Source: Limnothrix sp. CACIAM 69d | GTDB lineage: Bacteria > Cyanobacteriota > Cyanobacteriia > CACIAM-69d | Assembly: GCA_001913845.2 (NCBI GenBank) | Contig: MKGP02000097.1 | Span: forward strand, 1-64,000 | DNA length: 64,000 nt | Reading direction: 5' to 3' | Part shown: positions 35,742 through 44,699 of the stretch, one piece after another | Position numbering within the stretch: position 1 is the stretch's first letter | Layout: each line of letters opens with the position of its first letter | The notes under the pieces: generated by a model | What the model was told of the DNA's origin: nothing | Database searches by the model: none | Seen by the model: only the letters and a program-made list of their open reading frames with translations | Program-made: the position numbers and the translations under genes

Positions 35742-37025
35742 TTATTGGAGAATCTGCTGGGTGATCTGCTGACGAAACTGTTCAGCCTTGGCCGCCAAGT
35801 CCGCTTGGGCGATCGCCTCCTGATGCCCAGAAGCCAGCCACTTGAGTTGCACCGTGCCGTTTTCGGCCTCCGCATCGCCCAAAATGACGCAAGCGGCAGC
35901 TCCGACACGATCGGCCCGTTTGAATTGCTTCCCAAAGGCACTGGCGCTCAAGTCCATTTCCACCGCAAAGCCCCCCTGACGCAGCACTTTGGCCACTTTC
36001 AAGGCCTGTTGTTCCGCCTGTTCGCCCCGGGAAACCACGTAAAAATCCACCCGATCGCCCGTCAAGGGTTGCAACTGCTGCAACAGCAAAATCAACCGTT
36101 CCATCCCGATCGCCCAGCCCACGGCCGGCGTTTCCGGGCCCCCCAGCTCGCTCACCAAGCCATCGTAGCGACCACCGCCGCAAACGGTGGCCTGTGCGCC
36201 CAAATCATCGGACTGAATTTCAAAGGCCGTGTGGCTGTAGTAGTCCAACCCCCGCACCAGTCGCGAATCCACCTGATAAGCAATGCCCAAATCCGTCAGG
36301 GCCTGTTGCACCTTGGCAAACCGCGCGGCCGACTCAGGCGAGAGGGCATCTAAAATGCTGGGGGCTTCTTGGCAAATTTCCTGGGTTTTGGCCACTTTGC
36401 TATCCAAAATCCGCAGGGGATTGCGATTGAGGCGATCTTGGGAATCCGGATCCAAATCCGCAAAATAGGGCGTGAGGTAGTCCACCAGTTGGGCCCGGTA
36501 GGTGGCGCGATCGACCCGATCGCCCACGGAATTCAGCAACATTCGCAAGGATTTCAACCCCAAGCAATTCAGCAGCTCCACGGCCACCGCGATCGCTTCC
36601 ACATCCGCCCGCGCATCCCCACTGCCCAACAGTTCCGCGCCAATTTGGTGAAACTGCCGTTGCCGGCCGGCCTGGGGCCGTTCGTACCGGAACATGGGGC
36701 CGCAATACCACAATCGCTGAGGGCCGCCAGCCGCAAAGAGCTTGTGCTCCACAAAGGCCCGCACTGCGCCCGCCGTGCCTTCCGGCCGCAGGGTCAAGGA
36801 GCGATCGCCCCGATCGGTGAAGGTATACATTTCCTTGCCCACCACATCCGTTGCTTCCCCAATGCCCCGGGCAAACAGCTCCGTTTGCTCAAAGATGGGG
36901 GTACGAATTTCCCGAAATGCGGCGCGGCCCAGCACTTGGCGGGCGGTGGCTTCCACATGCTGCCAATAGCCGATTTCGGTCGGCAAAATGTCTTTGGTTC
37001 CGCGTAGGGCTTGAATGGCAGTCAT
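35742..37025 (-). CDS. hisS: Histidyl-tRNA synthetase
   Basis: Class II synthetase charging tRNA-His. Motif 1 ATARQVLGRAAFREIRTPIFE, motif 2 MFRYERPQAGRQRQFHQ, HisRS-specific LVRGLDYYSHTAFEI, motif 3 GWAIGMERLILLL, and the C-terminal anticodon-binding domain (VDFYVVSRGEQAEQQALKVAKVL onward). 427 residues from MTAIQALRGTKD (ATG 37025); the upstream 19-residue extension lacks family likeness. Convergent with larB. Confidence 0.96.
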   Translation of the reverse strand: MTAIQALRGTKDILPTEIGYWQHVEATARQVLGRAAFREIRTPIFEQTELFARGIGEATDVVGKEMYTFTDRGDRSLTLRPEGTAGAVRAFVEHKLFAAGGPQRLWYCGPMFRYERPQAGRQRQFHQIGAELLGSGDARADVEAIAVAVELLNCLGLKSLRMLLNSVGDRVDRATYRAQLVDYLTPYFADLDPDSQDRLNRNPLRILDSKVAKTQEICQEAPSILDALSPESAARFAKVQQALTDLGIAYQVDSRLVRGLDYYSHTAFEIQSDDLGAQATVCGGGRYDGLVSELGGPETPAVGWAIGMERLILLLQQLQPLTGDRVDFYVVSRGEQAEQQALKVAKVLRQGGFAVEMDLSASAFGKQFKRADRVGAAACVILGDAEAENGTVQLKWLASGHQEAIAQADLAAKAEQFRQQITQQILQ

Positions 37026-37334
37026 GGCAGGCGATCGAGTCGAGGTAAAAAAATCGAATTGAAATGGTGGTGAAGCGTTCAATATCCTAGAGCGGTTGGG
37101 GCCCCGAGATCCTGCAAATTCTGTTGATTAATCCCCGCAACTTGTTAGGGAATGTCTGAGAAGCAAATTGGGGTACTTACAAAGCACTGGTCATCGTTGG
37201 GGCAAGGGGCTTAAGCCCCTTGTCTTGGTTGCTTGTCCTTGCTGGTTGCTTGTCCTTGCTGGTTGATGAGAGCGCTGGTTGATGAGAGCCAAAAGGTTGC
37301 TGTTTCGACTTTGCAGACATCCTCTTAGGTCGTG
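37026..37334. other. Spacer with short repeats upstream of hisS
   Basis: Contains GGGAATGTCTGAGAAG (about 37151), similar to the IS5-like terminus near 18010. It also holds the 20-bp palindrome at 37203-37222 and short tandem repeats (GGTTGCTTGTCCTTGCT twice; GCTGGTTGATGAGAGC twice, about 37228-37290). No gene seen. Confidence 0.55.
37203..37222. repeat. 20-bp palindromic dispersed repeat, copy 1
   Basis: CAAGGGGCTTAAGCCCCTTG, a perfect palindrome found again at 39249 and 62770, always intergenic and followed by TCT or CC. Confidence 0.9.
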
Positions 37335-37619
37335 TTAGGTCGTGGGGAGCGATCGCCAGGGGCCAAACCGATCGGCGTAGTGATCCAAAATGGCTTCCAC
37401 CTGTTGCCGGGCCCGATCGCCCAGCACCGGATCCAGCTCGATCGCCACGCCTCCCACCTGGCTTTGCAAATAATCAAACTCCTGGGAGGTTTGGGGCAGC
37501 AAGACCGCCTGCACCCCAGCGACCAAGTTCAGGTGGGCCGCCAGTTCACGGTAAACCGCCAGCGGTAGGCGATCGCAGGTTAACGCTTGCCGCATGGAAT
37601 CAGAATTTAACAGCGCCAT
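37335..37619 (-). CDS. Conserved hypothetical protein, 94 residues
   Basis: Not recognised beyond a general cyanobacterial look. From ATG 37619: MALLNSDSMRQALTCDRLPLAVYRELAAHLNLVAG, a hydrophobic/Gln-rich middle (VQAVLLPQTSQEFDYLQSQVGG) and an amphipathic C-terminal helix ending FGPWRSLPTT. No membrane segment. The frame extends upstream to 37763 but those 48 residues are Arg/Asp-rich translation of GATCG repeats and unlikely to be coding. Stands upstream of hisS on the same strand, on the far side of the repeat-rich spacer. Confidence 0.65.
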   Translation of the reverse strand: MALLNSDSMRQALTCDRLPLAVYRELAAHLNLVAGVQAVLLPQTSQEFDYLQSQVGGVAIELDPVLGDRARQQVEAILDHYADRFGPWRSLPTT

Positions 37620-37803
37620 AATCGCTACGGTCGATGATAACGACGGTCGAGATAACAAGGGTCGATCGGCTGTGGCTGATCGCCGCGATCGATAGCGATC
37701 AATATCGATATGGAATGGATCAGTACAGATCGGGACAGATCGGCACAGGTCAATGCAGATCAATGCAGATCAATACAGAGTCAATCGCAATGGATTAAAA
37801 ATC

Positions 37804-38538
37804 CTAGGCTTCCGGGGTTGGCTCCGTTTCTCCATGGGGAACGGGGCGATCGCGCCGCTGGGCCCACAGTTGTCGATAGAGCAACTCCAAATCGTTGCCC
37901 GCCCGCCGAAACAGCTTGGCTTGGGTAAACACTAACCCTTGAAAGAGGCGATAAAACGCCAACGACCCGATCGCCACCACCAGCCCCGTCGCCGTGCTGA
38001 TCAGCGCTTCCCCAATGCCCAGGGTGACCCCCGCCGTGGCATCGGTTCCCAACTGCCCAATTCGGATGGATCCCAAGGAGCCAATCAGCCCCAACACCGT
38101 GCCCAACAGGCCCAACAGAGGCGAGAGGGCAATCACCGCCTCTAGCAGCTTGTCGCCCTTGCGCATGGCGCTGAGTTCTTCTTCGGCGGCCGACTCCAGG
38201 GCCAGGCGAAAGAGTTCCGGGTCTGGGTCTTCTAGCTTCAGGGGAGCTGCCAAAAACCGCCCGATCGGTTGGTCGCGGGCCTTGCTGGCGATCGGGCCGG
38301 CGCTGCTCCAGTCATTGCGGGCCGACTCCAAAATTCGATCGGCCACCTCCCGTTCCCGCAGCAAAATGCGCCCCCAAAACCAACAGCGCTCAAAGACCGT
38401 CCCCACTGACAGCACCGACAGTGTTAACAACGGCCACATGGCCGGGCCGCCCTTGGTAAACAGATCACTTACACTCACGGTTTCGTCCTTGCTCGTTGCG
38501 CGATCGCTCGTTCCCTGGCCAGAGCGCAGGAGAGCCAA
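37804..38538 (-). CDS. MotA/TolQ/ExbB-family proton-channel protein
   Basis: Inner-membrane proton-conducting subunit of the ExbB/TolQ type. Three membrane helices: [21 protein letters not shown] (about 33-53), [19 protein letters not shown] (about 135-155) and [22 protein letters not shown] (about 180-200), with a cytosolic loop between the first two. The conserved TVxGxIxxF-like segment and the [13 protein letters not shown] motif are present. No ExbD/TolR partner is adjacent. A GTG at 38478 ([11 protein letters not shown]) is a good alternative start. Confidence 0.9.
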   Translation of the reverse strand: MALLRSGQGTSDRATSKDETVSVSDLFTKGGPAMWPLLTLSVLSVGTVFERCWFWGRILLREREVADRILESARNDWSSAGPIASKARDQPIGRFLAAPLKLEDPDPELFRLALESAAEEELSAMRKGDKLLEAVIALSPLLGLLGTVLGLIGSLGSIRIGQLGTDATAGVTLGIGEALISTATGLVVAIGSLAFYRLFQGLVFTQAKLFRRAGNDLELLYRQLWAQRRDRPVPHGETEPTPEA

Positions 38539-38801
38539 AGCATCGGTCAGCCCCGCGCCAAGGGCACAACATTGCGCTCGGCTTTACACTTAACTTCGCA
38601 AATTTAGCAAATTTAACGGATCCATACCTAACGCCCCAGAGCGGCCGCCCCACCCTTCGATCAGAATTCAGCGCAAAATCACCGGGTAAACTGCAACCAA
38701 ATTTGCACCATCTCAACAGAGGATTGGGTTAATCTAAAGACATGCGACTCTGAGCGATCCCTCAACAGTCGATCGAACCGCCGTCAAGGAGCCTTCGATT
38801 A

Positions 38802-38942
38802 ATGGACTATATCGAACAGGTGATAGAAAAGCTGAAACAGTGGGCACAGAAGGTGATCGAAGCGCTGCTTGGCCCACAGGCCCAGCCGGAGGCGGAACCG
38901 ATCCCCGTGCCTGTGGATGATCGCGCCTATCGCCGCCGCTAA
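38802..38942 (+). CDS. Small amphipathic protein, 46 residues
   Basis: ATG 38802 with AAGGAG (38786-38791) 10 nt upstream. Sequence begins MDYIEQVIEKLKQWAQK, an amphipathic helix running to ALLGPQ, followed by a Pro/Glu tail (AEPIPVPVDD) and a basic end (AYRRR). I recall similar short proteins in other cyanobacteria, but no function. Good ribosome site and composition argue that it is real. It lies divergent from the ExbB-like gene. Confidence 0.6.
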   Translation: MDYIEQVIEKLKQWAQKVIEALLGPQAQPEAEPIPVPVDDRAYRRR

Positions 38943-39110
38943 TTGGATATTTGTCCTGAGAAGTTAGCGTCAAGCGTTCGTATCTTTCAACAACCGATTT
39001 AAACCGACGATTCGCCAAGCAAGGGGACTATCCTCTTGCTTGTGCTTTAAGAAGGGGTTGGGCACGGTCAATTAACCCCATGGGAATGCTAATTTTCTGA
39101 TCCAAACCAT

Positions 39111-39245
39111 AGTCCCAAGTACGGCAGTCCCAACCACGGCAGTCCCAAGTACGGCAGTCCCAACCACGGCAGTCCCAACCACGGCAGTCCCAACCACGGC
39201 AGTCCCAACCATGGCAGTCCCAACCACGGCAGTCCCAACCACGGC
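39111..39245. repeat. 15-bp minisatellite, nine units
   Basis: Nine head-to-tail copies of AGTCCCAACCACGGC. Units 1 and 3 have GT for CC at positions 9-10 and unit 7 has T for C. It ends four bases before the palindrome at 39249. On the minus strand it would read as repeated CRGWD; I take that as coincidental. The flanks (38943-39110 and 39269-39422) show no gene. Confidence 0.95.
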
Positions 39246-39248
39246 AGA

Positions 39249-39268
39249 CAAGGGGCTTAAGCCCCTTG
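39249..39268. repeat. 20-bp palindromic dispersed repeat, copy 2
   Basis: CAAGGGGCTTAAGCCCCTTG directly after the minisatellite. Identical to copies at 37203 and 62770. Confidence 0.9.
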
Positions 39269-39422
39269 CCCCCCACGATCTCGCCACGGTGGAGTTAGGG
39301 GATTGGGGGAGCGAATTCCGATCCGAGGTTGGCGCGACCCCCAGAAAAACTGGGGCTGAAATTTTGCGAGAATGGGCTACTCAGTCCCTTGAATTAGACC
39401 GCGAAAGAGCGCCGAAATCCGC

Positions 39423-39863
39423 GTGAAAATCTTGATTTTGCATGGCCCTAATCTGAATTTGCTGGGGCAACGGGAACCGGGAGTCTATGGAACCCTGACC
39501 CTGGCGGCCATTAACGAACGTTTGGAACAGGATGCGGCGGAGCTGCAAGTGGCGATCGACTGTCGCCAGTCCAACCACGAAGGAACCTTAATTGACTGGA
39601 TCCATGAGGCGCTGGGGCAATTTGACGGTTTGGTGATTAATCCCGGTGGCTACACCCACACCAGCGTGGCCATCCGCGACGCGATCGCCGGGGTGGCCAT
39701 TCCCACCGTGGAAGTACACCTCAGCAATATCCACAAACGGGAGAGCTTCCGCCACCATTCCTACCTTGCTCCCGTGGCGATCGGGCAAATTTCTGGTTTC
39801 GGCCCCGAAAGCTACCGGCTGGGGCTGCGGGCGTTGGTCACCCAGTTGCGATCGAGCGAATGA
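39423..39863 (+). CDS. aroQ: Type II 3-dehydroquinate dehydratase
   Basis: Third step of the shikimate pathway. 146 residues. Motifs: [19 protein letters not shown] (catalytic Tyr in the flexible lid), [33 protein letters not shown] (Asn-Pro-Gly), [20 protein letters not shown] (catalytic His). GTG start at 39423. Ends 61 bp before the oppositely oriented tRNA-Val. Confidence 0.95.
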   Translation: MKILILHGPNLNLLGQREPGVYGTLTLAAINERLEQDAAELQVAIDCRQSNHEGTLIDWIHEALGQFDGLVINPGGYTHTSVAIRDAIAGVAIPTVEVHLSNIHKRESFRHHSYLAPVAIGQISGFGPESYRLGLRALVTQLRSSE

Positions 39864-39924
39864 TCCGGCTAGTTTTTGCCAGATTCTTTTACTAGGTTTT
39901 GTAGAAAAATTTGCGGAGCCTTAA

Positions 39925-39998
39925 TGGACGTAACTGGACTCGAACCAGTGACCCCCACGATGTCAACGTGGTGCTCTAACCAACTGAGCTATACGTCC
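39925..39998 (-). tRNA. tRNA-Val(GAC)
   Basis: On the minus strand: acceptor GGACGTA/TACGTCC, D arm TAGCTCAGTTGGTTAGAGCA, anticodon stem CCACG/CGTGG with loop TTGACAT (anticodon GAC), a GGTTCGAGTCC T loop region and discriminator A. CCA not encoded. Confidence 0.95.
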
Positions 39999-40192
39999 GC
40001 AACGGGTTATCACCATACCATGATCTCCTGAAAAAACGCAAAGCTTTGACCAAGGTTTTTCAAGGTTTTTTCGCGAGCAGTGCGTTGGGGGCGATCGGGC
40101 GGTCTTCAGTGGCTGCCACTTGCCCCCGGGTCTGGCTAGGATAGAGGCGCTTTCCCAAGCGTTGCCTCCCGCTCCCCTGAGGATTTGGATTC

Positions 40193-40801
40193 GTGGCCAA
40201 AATTACCGCTCACCAGTCTTGGCGCAATCTTGATCGACTGGCCCGTTTAGGGCCGATCGGGGGCATGGCTTTGGGGGTCGGCCTGGCGATCGGGTTGCCG
40301 TTGGCCCCTGTGGCCCAAGTTTCTGCCGCCCGTCCCAATTTGGATCCGCTGGCACAACTGCGGGCTTTCAACCGTTGCCAAGGCTGCGATCTGCGCTATC
40401 GAGACCTCACCAGTTTGAACCTGCAAGATGCGGATCTGCGATCGGCGAATCTCTACGGAGCCAACCTGCGAAACGTCAATCTCCAGCGGGCAAACTTGGC
40501 AGAGGCCAATTTAGGCGCAGCCGACTGCACCAGGGCCGATTTTCGGGGAGCGAATTTAGAACGGGCCAATTTGCGGGCCACCAATTTCAGTGCAGCTCAG
40601 CTCGATCGAGTGAACTTTGCTCGTTCTAATTTGATGTTCGCGGACTTGCGGGGAGCTAGCTTGGCCAATGCCAACCTCAGGGATGCTCACCTGGTAAATA
40701 TTCGGAGCGACGGAGCCGAGTTATGTGGGGCAACCCTGCCCAATGGCACGTTGGTGCGGCAACCCTGCGAAGCCCCCAAACCCGAACCCAATAAGTTTTA
40801 A
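40193..40801 (+). CDS. Exported pentapeptide-repeat protein
   Basis: 202 residues from GTG 40193. An N-terminal hydrophobic segment (about 22-44, GGMALGVGLAIGLPLAPVAQVSA) looks like a signal peptide with cleavage after VSA. A CQGCDLRYRDL motif opens the pentapeptide repeats (about 62-180, ANLYGANLRNVNLQRANLAEANL and so on). It ends with a Cys-containing tail (LCGATLPNGTLVRQPC). Probably periplasmic or lumenal; such CxxC-DL headed proteins are common in cyanobacteria. Function unknown. Confidence 0.88.
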   Translation: MAKITAHQSWRNLDRLARLGPIGGMALGVGLAIGLPLAPVAQVSAARPNLDPLAQLRAFNRCQGCDLRYRDLTSLNLQDADLRSANLYGANLRNVNLQRANLAEANLGAADCTRADFRGANLERANLRATNFSAAQLDRVNFARSNLMFADLRGASLANANLRDAHLVNIRSDGAELCGATLPNGTLVRQPCEAPKPEPNKF

Positions 40802-40880
40802 GGGGCCGTGGGTCAATCGGTTAATTCGCGCTGACTCGCAAAGCCCACGCAAACGCCACGTAAAACCCACAAAACAGCCC

Positions 40881-41825
40881 TCAAAGCCGTTTATCAATCA
40901 TGTCGGCCAGCAAGGCCAAAATGGCCGTTTGGGTGGCAGCCAACAGCAAAATTAGGGTGGTTTCCGTCAGGTCATTGCGCACAAAAATATCTTGCGCCAA
41001 CGAAACACAAAACCCGATCGCAAAGGCCGCTGAAACGGGCATCAAAATTCGCATCGGCGCAAAATAAAGCCCCGTGCGCAAAATAATTTGCACAAATCGC
41101 AAGGTATCCCGAATCGGTTTAATTTTGCTGCGGCCCTGGCGTGGGTGATAGTCGATCGGCTCGTAATGCACCGTATAGCCATTGGTGAGCATGGCCACCG
41201 TAATGGTGGTGGTGAAGCTAAAGGTATTGGGCAGAATATTCAAAAATTGATCGACAATTTCCTTCCGGAAAATCCGCAACCCACTGTTCAAATCAGGAAT
41301 CTTGGTTTTGGTAATCCACTCCGCAAAGCGAACGAGAAACCACTTGGGAATTTTCCGCAAATTGGAATATTGCACATTCTCCCCAGTTCGCGACCCCACA
41401 ACCATGTCCGCTTCCGCCAGTTGAATTAAATTCACCAAGGCCGGAATCCGTTCATTGGGATAGGTTCCATCCGCATCGGTAATCACAATCAAAGAATATT
41501 TGGCGTGACGAATTCCGGTTTTTAAGGCCGCACCATAGCCCCGATTGATGTTGTGATCAATGACCCGAAGACCGGGCAGTTGATGCAAAATTTCACCGGT
41601 TCGATCGCTGGAACCATCGTTCACCGCAATGATTTCATAGACACCCGGATAAGCCCTGAGAGTGTCTTGCAAATGTTCAATGGTGGGAGCAACACCCAAT
41701 TCTTCATTAAAAACCGGCAATACCAAAGAAAAAGCAGGATAGGCTGTTTCCCCAGAGCGATCGCCTGGCTCATTTTGATCCACCAGAGCGGGATGGTTAG
41801 CGATGCTTGGGGGATTGCTACTCAT
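40881..41825 (-). CDS. Family 2 glycosyltransferase (polyprenyl-phosphate hexose transferase-like)
   Basis: Transfers a sugar from a nucleotide donor, probably to polyprenyl phosphate. GT-A domain: SLVLPVFNEELGVAPTIEHL, IIAVNDGSSDRTGE, INRGYGAALKTGIRHA, the DxD motif in VITDADGTYPNERI, and DLNSGLRIFRKE. Two C-terminal membrane helices (about 255-278, 288-310). 314 residues from MSSNPPSIAN (41825); six residues more from 41843 are possible. Convergent with the pentapeptide gene. Confidence 0.9.
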   Translation of the reverse strand: MSSNPPSIANHPALVDQNEPGDRSGETAYPAFSLVLPVFNEELGVAPTIEHLQDTLRAYPGVYEIIAVNDGSSDRTGEILHQLPGLRVIDHNINRGYGAALKTGIRHAKYSLIVITDADGTYPNERIPALVNLIQLAEADMVVGSRTGENVQYSNLRKIPKWFLVRFAEWITKTKIPDLNSGLRIFRKEIVDQFLNILPNTFSFTTTITVAMLTNGYTVHYEPIDYHPRQGRSKIKPIRDTLRFVQIILRTGLYFAPMRILMPVSAAFAIGFCVSLAQDIFVRNDLTETTLILLLAATQTAILALLADMIDKRL

Positions 41826-42136
41826 GCGAAATAATCGCCTCAAAAAACAGGAAAGTGACGGGAAATTCAGGGAGCGGGGCCCAAGAATGCCGTTAGCACC
41901 CGCACACCAAACGCCGTCTACTTTACCATTGGCTTGATCTACCCCAGGGAATTCTAAATGGGGTAGTCATTATCTCCGCAGAGGATCGATCGCCTTATGC
42001 CGTTTGGAGCGGTGATGAGGGGGTGATGGGACGGTGATTCGATCGCAAAACTTCGAGAAAACTCGACTGTCGAGCCTTCGTCAAGCCTGCGTAGAACCTT
42101 GGTTGCAGAAATTCAGAGATTAAGAGGTTGATCAGT
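41826..42136. other. Divergent spacer, no gene seen
   Basis: 311 bp between the glycosyltransferase and the metallo-hydrolase genes. No repeats or clear promoter hexamers that I would defend. Confidence 0.35.
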
Positions 42137-43036
42137 ATGCGTAATTTGGCGGCGCGATCGCCCCGTTGGCGACCCCACTGGCCCCCCTTGGGCAGGCTGA
42201 AATGGGGACTCTTAACCATGTTGGTCATTGGCCTGGCCGCGATCGGGGGCATCGTCAGTTGGGGAGCCACCCAGCCCAGCCAGGCCGCAACCCCCGGCGG
42301 CACGGAACTGGTTTGGTATGGCCAATCGGCCTTCAAGCTCACCACCCCTTCGGGCAAGGTGCTTTGGCTCGATCCCTGGCTGCAAAATCCGGCCAACCCC
42401 GAAGGCAAAGCAGTCCTGAACCAGCTCGATCGCGCTGACTTGGTGCTCATCACCCATGGACACAACGACCATGTGGGAGATGCCGTGGCGATCGGCAAAA
42501 AAACCGGAGCCCAACTGGTGGCCACCTTTGACCTAGCCAAGGCCCTGGTTTCCGTGTTGGGCTACCCCCAAGAACAAATGCAGTTTCCGGCTCTCGGCAA
42601 CTTTGGCGGTCAAATTTCCTTGCTGGACGGGGATGTGGAAGTGGCCTTCGTGCCAGCGGTTCATAGTTCCACCGTCAGCACCGATGGCAACCCCCAACCC
42701 TTTTATGCAGGTAACCCGGGTGGCTTTTGGATCAAGGTGAAAAACGGCCCCACCCTCTACCACACAGGCGATACAGACCTGTTTGGAGACATGGCCCTCA
42801 TTCCCAAATTTGGCCCCGTGGATTTGATGTTGACCTGTATTGGCGGCAAGTTCACCATGGGCCCCGATCGCGCCGCTGAAGCGGTGGAACTGGTGCGCCC
42901 CAAATTAGTGGTGCCCATGCACTACGGCTTGTTCTCATTGCCGGGTACACCGGAACAGTTTGCCGCAGCCTTGCAATCCAGACGGATCACCACTCCCATG
43001 AAGGTGATGAAAATTGGGGTTCCCGAGCAAATCTAG
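42137..43036 (+). CDS. Membrane-anchored metallo-beta-lactamase-fold hydrolase (UPF0173-like)
   Basis: Zn hydrolase fold with the HxHxDH motif as THGHNDHVGD, further ligands in FVPAVHSS, YHTGDTDLFGD and VVPMHYGLF. An N-terminal hydrophobic helix (about 27-47) is followed by SQAATPGG, so the catalytic domain is probably outside the cytosol, unlike most UPF0173 proteins, which are soluble (inference). 299 residues from ATG 42137; a TTG at 42128 is in frame. Substrate unknown. Confidence 0.88.
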   Translation: MRNLAARSPRWRPHWPPLGRLKWGLLTMLVIGLAAIGGIVSWGATQPSQAATPGGTELVWYGQSAFKLTTPSGKVLWLDPWLQNPANPEGKAVLNQLDRADLVLITHGHNDHVGDAVAIGKKTGAQLVATFDLAKALVSVLGYPQEQMQFPALGNFGGQISLLDGDVEVAFVPAVHSSTVSTDGNPQPFYAGNPGGFWIKVKNGPTLYHTGDTDLFGDMALIPKFGPVDLMLTCIGGKFTMGPDRAAEAVELVRPKLVVPMHYGLFSLPGTPEQFAAALQSRRITTPMKVMKIGVPEQI

Positions 43037-43113
43037 GAACCGCTCTTTAACAACCCAAAAATCAAACTTTACTGGCTTTTTGGGAAATACATGGGCAATC
43101 AGTCCCAAAAAAT

Positions 43114-43159
43114 ACTGGCAAGTTGATCGAAAATAATCGATCGCCCTGCCAGTGTTTTT
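43114..43159 (+). terminator. Rho-independent terminator after the metallo-hydrolase gene
   Basis: Outer stem ACTGGCA (43114-43120) / TGCCAGT (43147-43153), inner stem GATCGA/TCGATC, loop AAATAA, then GTTTTT. A second inverted pair CCCAAAAA/TTTTTGGG lies just before it (43054-43084). Confidence 0.6.
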
Positions 43160-43246
43160 CATGATTCACAGTCACGATTGCAACGCCCCGATCGAGTTGG
43201 AAACCCAAAATCATGGAACACTTCAACTCAGCAAATTGATTTGGAA

Positions 43247-43678
43247 CTATGCGGGTTCCCCTTCCGAGGAGTCAGGGGCGATCGCGGCAAACTTAGCGAA
43301 CACTTCCGCCTCCGTCAGGTTCACCGTCTGATTCGCAAAGTCATAGTAATGGGGTTTGCGATCGACAAAAATTTGCTCCGTGAATTCAAAAGGCTGGTCA
43401 TCAGCAAATAATCCCGCTGGCACAAAATAGTCCTGAGTTGGAACCAGCCGATAAAACAAATGAGTGCCGCATTCACCGCAAAATGCTCGCTCGGCCCAGT
43501 CTGACGATCGGTAAACCTTCAGTTTCTCGCTTCCTTCGATTTGCACATCGGAACCGCAAGCAATCCCCAGCGCTGGGCCACCACTCCATCGACGACACAT
43601 CCCACAGTGACAAGCATCCACGGTGGTTCTGTCGGGAACTTCAATGGTGATCGCCCCACACAGACAGTGACCTTTCAT
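43247..43678 (-). CDS. GFA-family zinc protein
   Basis: Glutathione-dependent formaldehyde-activating (GFA/CENP-V) fold; most members are not proven enzymes. Zn ligands: CLCGAI, ACHCGMCRRWSGG, FCGECGTHLFYR. 143 residues from MKGHCLCG (ATG 43678), preceded by GGAGGAGG about 9 nt upstream, which decides this start over ATG 43720. No operon partner. Confidence 0.9.
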   Translation of the reverse strand: MKGHCLCGAITIEVPDRTTVDACHCGMCRRWSGGPALGIACGSDVQIEGSEKLKVYRSSDWAERAFCGECGTHLFYRLVPTQDYFVPAGLFADDQPFEFTEQIFVDRKPHYYDFANQTVNLTEAEVFAKFAAIAPDSSEGEPA

Positions 43679-43951
43679 TGATCGCGCCTCCTCCATCAGA
43701 GACCATTTGAACGGCCGCAACAGCGGCGGTTACGGCAACCATTGCTTGATTTTAGTACGATAATTCTCAAGGGTCACTATCAAAATGTTGCTGGGGGCGA
43801 TCGCTTGCCTCGTCCCTTAGTACTGGCCCTGCAATAATCTAGGTTAAAGGTGCTGTCCGATCGCGCCCAAGAACTCTATCGATCGTTCGATGCCCCACTC
43901 CAGATCGATCGCACCAACAAAGCCTTCTACCAACCCTAGCGAGCCAACATT

Positions 43952-44245
43952 ATGATGACTGTCAAAGAACGACTCCTCTTGGCGATCGACCAAGCCCCCG
44001 AAACCGTCCTAGAGATTGTTTTGATGTTTCTGATGTTTGTTCAGCAACAATTTCAGTCATCACTACAATCCCAAGCGGAGACACCAGAATTTGCTACGGA
44101 TGAAGCTGCACCATTACCCAGCTTTTTTGCCACCGCCCAGCGCCTAAGTGCAGATCTTCCCGAAGAAGCCTGGAAAGATTGGCCAGCCGATTTTTCCATC
44201 AACCTTGATCACTACCTCTATGGCAGCCCGAAGGTCGAGGAATGA
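43952..44245 (+). CDS. Putative VapB-like antitoxin
   Basis: 97 residues starting MMTVKERLLLAIDQAPETVLEIVLMFLMFVQQQ, a helical N-terminus resembling small cyanobacterial antitoxins (DUF2281-like). It ends in an acidic/aromatic C-terminal part (EEAWKDWPADFSINLDHYLYGSPK), as expected for the toxin-binding tail. Its stop overlaps the PIN gene start (ATGA, 44242-44245), so the pair is translationally coupled. A short frame at 43850-43939 just upstream may be debris of an older gene. Confidence 0.7.
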   Translation: MMTVKERLLLAIDQAPETVLEIVLMFLMFVQQQFQSSLQSQAETPEFATDEAAPLPSFFATAQRLSADLPEEAWKDWPADFSINLDHYLYGSPKVEE

Positions 44246-44661
44246 AAACCTTCTTTGCTGATACTGGCTATTGGATTGCAACCCTTTATCCACAAGATCC
44301 ACTACACGACATCGCCAAAGTCGTGAGCCAGCGACTTTTCCCTTTTCGAGTTATCACCACTGATTGGGTACTCAACGAATTACTGAACGCATTTTCCAAA
44401 AAAGATCGCCGGGTTCGTCAACTAGCAGCAGCGTTTGTTGAGTCGCTCCAAAGCGATCCCAACGTTGAAATCATTCCAGCAACATCTCAACTCTTTGACC
44501 GTGCCCTGAAGCTCTATCGCGATCGCCCCGATTCCGCTTGGAGCCACACCGATTGCATTTCCTTTTGTGTGATGGGCGATCGGCAAATTCGCGAAGCCCT
44601 CGCCCACGATCGCCACTTTGAACAAGCCGGTTTTGTTGCCCTGTTGCGCCAAACGAATTGA
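44242..44661 (+). CDS. PIN-domain ribonuclease (VapC-like toxin)
   Basis: 139 residues. PIN acidic residues: Asp in FADTGYWIA, Glu in WVLNELLNAF, Asp in SHTDCISFCVM and Asp in AHDRHFEQAGF. These bind Mg/Mn in an RNase H-like fold; VapC toxins cut tRNA or rRNA. Expressed with the preceding antitoxin-like gene. Length and motif spacing are normal, so it seems intact. Confidence 0.88.
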   Translation: MKTFFADTGYWIATLYPQDPLHDIAKVVSQRLFPFRVITTDWVLNELLNAFSKKDRRVRQLAAAFVESLQSDPNVEIIPATSQLFDRALKLYRDRPDSAWSHTDCISFCVMGDRQIREALAHDRHFEQAGFVALLRQTN

Positions 44662-44699
44662 GGGCGCAGGGTTGCTAGTTCCCACGCCCTCGATCGCTC

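Noticed and set aside
37690-37790. Coding extension of the 94-residue hypothetical gene
   Set aside because: This stretch is imperfect repeats of cagatcaatg/cagatcgg; the extra codons only mirror that repeat.
39028-39276. Minus-strand frame of 82 codons with CRGWD pentapeptide repeats
   Set aside because: It is the translation of the 15-bp minisatellite and the palindrome; no ribosome site, and the ends do not look coding.
43850-43939. 29-codon frame (VLSDRAQELYRSFDAPLQ...) just before the antitoxin
   Set aside because: Codon-like but too short and not recognised; possibly debris of an older gene, not enough to call.
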